This document shows positions 58,601 through 64,000 of a stretch of DNA of 64,000 nt, piece after piece. Within the stretch, counting starts at the first letter, position 1. Each line of letters begins with the position of its first letter. Position numbers and translations under genes: made by a program. The DNA comes from Microdochium bolleyi (lineage: Eukaryota; Ascomycota; Sordariomycetes; Xylariales; Microdochiaceae), in the NCBI GenBank assembly GCA_001566295.1, contig KQ964248.1, positions 1,364,001 through 1,428,000 of the forward strand, in the 5' to 3' direction. The notes beneath the pieces were generated by a model. The model worked only from the letters and a program-made list of their open reading frames with translations, ran no database searches and was not told the DNA's origin.

Positions 58601-59087
58601 GGCTGTCATCCTGGACTCGCAGGAATCAGTACAGGAGATACCACCCATGCCCTTGCAGAAGAACAGGGCCTTATCCGCGGATCGCGAGGGTCAATTCGTC
58701 AACACCGAGGAGGCTTTTGTGGACGTGTTGCCGGATTCTCCCACTGAGAGCACGACACCATCTCCCAAGAACAAGCGTAAGGTGTCGCCAGATGTCCAAA
58801 AGCAAAGCTATAGCGCAACCACCGGCACGACCAACGGCGCAAGCGAAGAACCAAAGCGACAGAAGAGGATTGAAGTCTCGCTGCCACGAGCGCCGGGCGC
58901 TTTCGAGATGCAGAGCACAGAGCTTCGCAGCAAACGGAGTTCGGACCGACACAAGAACGAAGAGGCCAGTCGATACTTTGCCGGGAAGAGAACAGGCGAC
59001 CGCACGGGCACTGCCCGGCTGCGACAGGTTGCGAGTAACAAGGCCCAGCAGTCTGACGTGATCGAACTTGGGTCGGACTCGGAATGA
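55679..59087 (+). CDS. ULP2: Ulp2-type SUMO protease (C48 cysteine peptidase)
   Basis: The model has two exons, 55679-56886 and 56942-59087, joined by a 55-nt intron (GTGAGT, acceptor ATACAG). It encodes 1117 residues. The N-terminal 270 residues are disordered with basic nuclear-type motifs (RNRRKRPR). Residues 310-400 resemble a PH-like fold. The C48 domain starts near WRNSVLYPAV with LDEGEFLNDNLIIFYLRYL. The catalytic triad is His635 (HSHWYVAII), Asp760 (TLDSLSSPHS) and Cys811 (QQNFCDCGLYLL). The 125 residues between His and Asp include a long polar insertion, as in Ulp2/SENP6 rather than Ulp1. The tail is long, Ser-rich and acidic at the end. Ulp2 trims poly-SUMO chains in the nucleus and affects chromosome stability and the cell cycle. 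Confidence 0.92.
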
Positions 59088-59469
59088 CAGGATTGTACTC
59101 TTACGGTACGTGCCTGCTATGCTGCACAGCAGAGGCCCAGGGGGCTGGGACCGAAAGTAGGGATGGTGTCACGGCGTTTTGTCTCTTGACACATTACTTG
59201 TCTTTGCATGGCCACGGAGTTATCTTTTGATGTGTTCGCGCTGTCGTAGAAACAAGAGCACTGTTATACCCATCGTCTGTGCGTCAACACAGACAAATCA
59301 TTACATACTCATACGCAATTTGTAGTTCACACCTCCAGCGATGGGTACACATAAATGGATGCCAGTAAATGTGAATATGCGCTTAGATATTAGGCAAACC
59401 TCGCCTCGCGCCGCACGACGCGCAAAAAAAAAAACTGCCTACATGGCCCTCGCCAGGCTGACTACCACA
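59088..59469. other. Convergent 3' region, ULP2 and SPC3
   Basis: The two genes end toward each other with 382 nt between them. It should hold both 3' UTRs. No gene is visible; a run of ten A lies near 59426-59435. Confidence 0.6.
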
Positions 59470-60413
59470 CTACGCCTTGCCAGCCTTCTTCGCCTTTGCG
59501 CCCTTGTCATCGCCGCCGGCCTTGGCGCCGCCCTTGACCTTGAGCGCGGGCAGCTTGAAGCTCCTGCTGACGGCGGCGGCCATGCTCTTCCACAGGCCAT
59601 AGTCGCGGTCCTGGTTCCACGTGAGCGCGCCGACCCACGGCTGCACGTTGTAGTGCACCTTGAGCGTGACGTTGTCCGTCTCGGCGATCCTGCTGGAGGG
59701 GTGGGTGATCTGGTACTTGGGCTTCTGGTTCTTGAGGGAGAGGATGCCCCTGTTTTGTTTCCATATCGTTAGCTAGCTGGAACTCTACGGCTTCCGGAGA
59801 TCTTTAGCAGCACGCAAGGGAGGTATGACATACCGGCTGGGATCGATGCTCTTCCCCTCGGCGCTGCGGACGAGCTTCTTGAGCGCGACGGGGCCCAGGT
59901 TGGTCAGGTGGTCGGCGCTCGGGCTGGTGATGATGGCGTCCCAGATGACGGCGCTGTTGGTCTGCGGTGCGCTGCCAGCAGCGGCCTTCGCCGAGGGCGG
60001 AGAGGTCCAGTCCGCGGTGACGTATACAAAGACCTGCTTCGTGTTCCACGTGAAGAGCGAGCTGAGATCCGCGTCGAGCGAGAACTTGATGATGGCGTAC
60101 TCCTCCTTCTTGCTCGAGTAGTAGTGCGGTCTGCCTTTCACTCTGTGTTTTCAGGGGAGAGGGTGAGTTCCCGATTGTCAGCCTCGTCGCCATCTATCTC
60201 TATGAGCCCGGCAGGTATGCGCAGGCATGACCCTGCTTGGCCGTGGAGAAGAAAAAGAGTCGTGTCTTACACTTGTACGTTTGTCGTCTTGATCTCGGCA
60301 GTTGGCGTCCGGGGCACGGAGAAGTCGGCCAGCGCGATGACGGCGGCCACGGCGAAGGCGACGGTGGTGAAGAAGCCGAAGACATTCTGCAGTCGCGTCA
60401 CGGAGTTGTGCAT
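59470..60413 (-). CDS. SPC3: Signal peptidase complex subunit 3 (SPC22/23)
   Basis: The model has three exons on the minus strand: 60413-60271, 60142-59834 and 59749-59470. It encodes 243 residues. Introns of 128 and 84 nt have donors GTAAGA and GTATGT. The protein starts MHNSVTRLQNVFGFFTTVAF and has one membrane helix at about residues 12-33, then a luminal domain. Family signatures include GRPHYYSSKKEEYAIIKFSL, DLSSLFTWNTKQVFVYV, VIWDAIITS and QDRDYGLWKS. Spc3 is an essential non-catalytic subunit of the ER signal peptidase that removes signal peptides from secretory proteins. The C-terminal 30 residues are Lys/Gly/Ala-rich (KGGAKAGGDDKGAKAKKA), longer than in yeast. The next gene upstream, TOM7, is on the same strand about 1 kb away. 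Confidence 0.94.
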
Positions 60414-61401
60414 GCTGGGCGAGCTTGTGGTTGTCGTGGTACAGATGCCGGATTGGCGGGCTGGCGCGACTCTGGTCTCGAGGTCGTTGGGACTGTTCGA
60501 CTCTTCGTGGGAGCCGGGGTTTGCTGGTGCAGGAGAAGGTCCGTTGTCGCCGAAGAATTTGCGCCCTATGTGTCTTGACGAGAGGGCAGGGCGGGAAGTC
60601 GGAATGCTGGCATTTGGGGGTTCCCTGGGACAGCTACGATGAAGCCGCTGGACCCTGCGACTGCTGTAAGTGGGTTGGCTGTGCTGGGGGTTTGCTGCGG
60701 ATGAGCTCTGAGGCCACGTTGAGTGGATAAGCTCTTATCGGAGCTCAACTCCGCCGAAGCCAACTGCGTCACTTCTTGGCATTGGCTTGGACGCATCTCG
60801 AAGCTGTTCGTACGGAAATTCATGTTCTGATCTCATGTCAGCATGGAGAGAGCTTGTGAGGCTGTGGGAACGCGGGCCGGACCACACCACTCGGAATCTC
60901 TCATCGCGTGACGCCCCAGACATCACAAGGAGTGATGATCTTCTCGTGATGATGTGCTGGTCCTCAAGACGTGATTAACCAACACAAGATGAGCGCAGCC
61001 GAATACACACTTGCACTTCAGCTTCTTTGTTGACCGCCGCGTGAGTCCTTATTCCCCGCTTGACAATGCTTGAACCATGGCAGCTCGCGGTAGGCTCAGG
61101 TAGCACGCATCACAATGTCATCCTTGGAAAGGTGACACCTTAGAGCCTCGGCATTCAGTACAGGGATTTGGAACTATGGATAGTCCATTAGATGTATTAT
61201 ACAGTCGGAGTTCTCATTGATGTCAATCTTGCGGATGACACATTGCTCCGGCGCTATGTTGACGCCTCCCAATCGCTTCTATATTGGCTCGAAGATGATT
61301 GCGTCATTTCCACTTCCCATGTCTCAAGATATAATACACGATACATTGCGTCGTTGAGTAGAAGACTGCCACTTCGGTGTCGTCGCTTCGTAAGGCTGCC
61401 T
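60414..61401. promoter_or_regulatory. Intergenic region, SPC3 upstream and TOM7 downstream
   Basis: This 988-nt region holds the SPC3 promoter and the TOM7 3' UTR. Open frames on both strands are short and have no domains. Confidence 0.5.
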
Positions 61402-61829
61402 CTAAGAAAGAGGGGACAGAAGTCTATTTATGATGTTAGCTTCATCGTTATTTTCACACGTGCGCGCGTAGCTCGTGGTCACGCACCTGATGACTGAGGG
61501 CTTCGGCTCGCTCCGAGTGTATCCTATATTTCGAAATTAGCGCCTGTCAGGTCGCTGCGCATACAGAGGTTTCGCTCGTCGCAGGTGGAAGGTTGTCCGT
61601 CCGTACCAAGGTAGAGAATCATAGGAATGTAGCCGCTGAAGCGAGAGTCAGTGACGGCCACAAAGAGATTATGGGCTTGCAGGGACATACTAGTGCATGA
61701 CGACTCTGCCGACCTCGATCAGCTTGCCGATGCGCTCCTGTGAAGGTGTGTCAATTGCGATTCACGGGTCGGTCGTGCGGTTGTCAGGTGGCGGCGGCGG
61801 ACCTTGGACTCTTCTGAGAGGGCGAACAT
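61402..61829 (-). CDS. TOM7: TOM7, small subunit of the mitochondrial outer-membrane import pore
   Basis: Five small exons on the minus strand, 61829-61803, 61737-61691, 61635-61607, 61523-61487 and 61423-61402, encode 53 residues. The product begins MFALSEESKERIGKL, continues IEVGRVVMHYGYIPMILYLG, and ends SEPKPSVIRLLSPLS. This is the family's single-helix tail-anchored form: SEESKERI start, HYGYIP motif, helix, and YTRS.PKPS.IRLLSPL end. Tom7 binds Tom40 and tunes assembly and stability of the TOM complex. All four introns (65, 55, 83 and 63 nt) are GT-AG. Clear branch-like motifs (GCTAAT, GCTAAC) precede the third and fourth acceptors. The first donor, GTCCGC, is weak. The longest exon is 47 nt, so simple gene finders would miss it. 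Confidence 0.92.
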
Positions 61830-62238
61830 GATGGGCGAGTGTCCTTTGTGATCTGTGCGAGGGGCGCCGCGTATGGTGAGATGTCGACCGAGGGGGCGTA
61901 TCGGGATGCGCGGGAGTGTCGCTCGTGGTGTTGATGCAGTGGTGGTGCTGATGATGATGCTATCGGGCGGCGGGCGACTACAAAATCTGAAGCCCACTTA
62001 AGCAGCGGACGTGCTCCACAGCATGGCCCAGCTTGGGCGCCGCGGTGGGACCAGCCAGCACGGCTCTGATTGGCGCAGACATTCACAGGCTGCAGATGTT
62101 CACTGCGCGCAGCTCAAGCGCGCCCGCCTCGATATCGAGCAACTACCAAAAAGTTGCAAGCTCGACGACCTTGGATTGATCGAGCCTCCAACCTTACCCA
62201 TCCGCCCACAGTCCGCGCACGAGCGCGCAAACACAGCC
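61830..62238. promoter_or_regulatory. Divergent promoter, TOM7 and HSH49
   Basis: The 409 nt separate ATG 61829 (minus) from ATG 62239 (plus). A reverse CCAAT box (ATTGG) is at 62069-62073. No coding sequence is seen, so both genes very likely share this control region. Confidence 0.6.
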
Positions 62239-63421
62239 ATGTCGGGCGCAAAGCATTGGTGAGTTCACCTCTCGTCCCGAGATGCTATTCGACCGTCCAT
62301 ACTGCTTGCGATGCTAACTTCCGTGTAGGGAGCAGGACAAGGAAGCCACCGTCTACGTCGGCAACATCGACGAGCGCGCCACCGATGCCCTGATCTGGGA
62401 GCTCATGGTGCAGGCCGGCCCTGTGGTCAACGTGCATCTGCCCAAGGACCGAGTCACGCAATCCCACCAAGGCTTCGGCTTCGTCGAGTTCAACGGCGAG
62501 GTCGATGCCGACTATGCCGCTAAGATCATGAACGGCATCCGCCTCTTCGGCAAGCCCTTGCGCGTCAACAAGGCGTCCGCCGACAAACAGAAACCCCTTG
62601 AGATTGGCGCGGAACTCTTCATCGGCAACTTGGATCCCATGGTCGACGAAAAGATTCTCTACGACACCTTCAGCAGATTTGGAACGCTCATTGCGCCGCC
62701 AAAGGTCGCCCGCGACGACAAGGGCCTAAGCAAGGGCTACGGCTTCGTGAGCTACGCCAGCTTCGACGCGAGCGACGACGCAATCAACAACATGAATGGG
62801 CAGTTCCTCATGAACAAGGACGTTAGCGTGCAGTACGCTTACAAGAAGGACGGCAAGGGCGAGAGACACGGAGATGAAGCTGAGAGAATGCTCGCCGCCC
62901 AGGCTAAGAAACACAATGTCACCATCGAGACTCAGCCTATGCCACCGGGTCTTCTTCAGCAGCATTCGCAAGCTGCACCGCCGCCAATCGCCCGGCCGCC
63001 ACCCATGGCCACCGGTGGATTTGATCCCTCGATGAACGGCATGCCACCGCCGATGCCTCCTGTAGGATTTGCGCCAGGCCCTGGAGGGCCCGGTGGTCCA
63101 CGCGGTCCTCCCGGGCCGCCTCCACCATTTGGAATGAACAACCGACCGCCCATGCCTGGCCCAGGTCGTGGGGCCAACCTACCGCCTCCTCCTTCTGGTC
63201 TGCCTGCTCGGCCACCACCTTCTGGTCTACCTGCAAGACCACCACCGTCACAGGGCGGCTATGGCGGCCCTGCGGACTTCCATCCAGGTCATCCCGGTCT
63301 GCCAGCTCCTCCCGGCCCTCCTGGTGGTTTCCGTGCTCCAATGGCCCCGCCCGGGTTTGGACCGCCTCCCGGCGGCGTGCCGCCTCCTCCACCAGGCTTT
63401 GCACCAGGGTATGGGCGGTGA
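62239..63421 (+). CDS. HSH49: Splicing factor SF3b subunit 4 (SF3B4/Hsh49)
   Basis: The model has two exons, 62239-62258 and 62329-63421, with a 70-nt intron (GTGAGT, branch GCTAAC, acceptor GTAG). It encodes 370 residues. The first RRM (about residues 13-90) has RNP2 VYVGNI and RNP1 HQGFGFVEF. The second (about 100-180) has RNP2 LFIGNL and RNP1 KGYGFVSYA. The linker reads [20 protein letters not shown], very close to SF3B4. The C-terminal 150 residues are Pro/Gly-rich with PPPGF-type runs, as in animal SF3B4 but absent in yeast Hsh49. The protein belongs to the U2 snRNP SF3b complex and contacts pre-mRNA around the branch site. The first exon encodes only six full codons. Confidence 0.95.
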
Positions 63422-64000
63422 GCAGAGAGAGCAACTCACGTCGTCTCGCGAGTATGATCTGCAGCTGTGCAACACTCAGGGAGCATACTGGGGTCGATTT
63501 AGTACCATCTTGGCAATGCGGGGATCGTGTCCTCCCAGCGTCCTGAGCGAGAGTCAAATGATATAGACAGCAAAACTGGGCTAAGAAAGGCCGAGTCTAG
63601 TGCAAATTCTGGACGTTCCACGCCGATTCAAACTCAACCCTGCACGATACCATCACCTCGAGCGTCTTGAGGGAGGCCGCGCCGTCCTTTCACGGCTGCA
63701 TTAAGTCTATCAGCAGCTTTGTGTTGACTACGATCATGAAGTCCAATAGCCGAACATACCTGTGAGCAGCGGCCACAGAAGTCGTTTCGGATCACCCTCG
63801 GGGGGGTATCTCCATCACAGCCCTCCCATCACAGCAGCAGCAGGAGCGCTGTAGAAGACGCGGAACATCTAGCCTGCCAGCCGCGCCTACGCGCTATCCA
63901 TCACTAGTGGTGCGATGTGTTGCCATAAACAGCATGACGGCGACCTGGAGTTCAAGACGCTGAGCGGTATATCAACCACGTTGCGGCAGTACTTTTCAGC
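63422..64000. other. Right edge, 3' UTR of HSH49 and possible cut-off gene
   Basis: The first 200 nt should be the HSH49 3' UTR. From about 63914 an open plus-strand frame with ATG reads MCCHKQHDGDLEFKTLSGIS and runs off the window. A minus-strand frame entering from the edge is also open for about 38 codons. A GT-AG pair (minus strand, about 63758 to 63705) is possible. I cannot decide between these without sequence beyond 64000. Confidence 0.3.

Noticed and set aside
1..64000. Transposons, long terminal repeats or integrated virus
   Set aside because: I saw no reverse transcriptase, transposase, integrase or capsid-like coding sequence and no long terminal direct or inverted repeats. Diverged short relics cannot be excluded by eye.

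Overview
This window looks like nuclear DNA of a filamentous ascomycete, most likely a Sordariomycete. The genes carry short introns of about 50-130 nt with GT(A/G)(A/T)G(T/C) donors and CTGAC/CTAAC branch-point-like motifs. There are no operons. Gene content (fungal Syg1 and Tul1 types, a WSC-domain peroxidase, a 56-residue RPS29, a five-exon TOM7) and moderately high GC fit that group. I cannot name the species.

Layout: 1-6.0 kb is gene-poor and holds a degenerate Thr-rich coding relic. 6.0-8.8 kb: SWA2/auxilin-like gene. 10.5-12.7 kb: seven-exon MFS sugar transporter. 13.2-20.6 kb is dense: pICln homologue, small conserved hypothetical gene, intracellular GH18 protein, SPX-EXS (Syg1/XPR1) protein. 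20.6-38.6 kb is almost empty apart from one acidic, probably disordered protein gene at 28.0-29.1 kb; it carries tandem repeats and microsatellites. 38.6-46.7 kb: fatty acid elongase, Tul1-type RING E3 of the Golgi/endosome DSC complex, HSBP1-like protein, KDEL-tailed disulfide isomerase, RPS29. 47.6 kb: intron-containing tRNA-Glu(CTC). 50.1-53.3 kb: secreted haem peroxidase fused to three WSC domains. 53.9-63.4 kb: small hypothetical gene, Ulp2-type SUMO protease, signal peptidase subunit SPC3, TOM7, SF3B4/Hsh49 splicing factor.

The genes are mostly independent housekeeping units. Many sit as divergent pairs sharing 0.4-0.6 kb promoters (pICln/hypothetical, GH18/SYG1, TUL1/HSBP1, PDI/RPS29, TOM7/HSH49). 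A loose theme is the secretory pathway and protein quality control (SWA2, ELO, TUL1, PDI, SPC3, HSBP1), but physical linkage does not prove co-regulation.

I rebuilt exon structures by hand from splice signals, reading-frame continuity and protein-family conservation. I found no CRISPR array, no intact transposon, no viral insertion and no secondary-metabolite cluster core gene. The most notable points are the five-exon TOM7 gene, a GC-AG intron in the SYG1 homologue, the peroxidase-WSC fusion, the two long gene-poor blocks around one small gene, and an unresolved candidate small gene near 33.6 kb.
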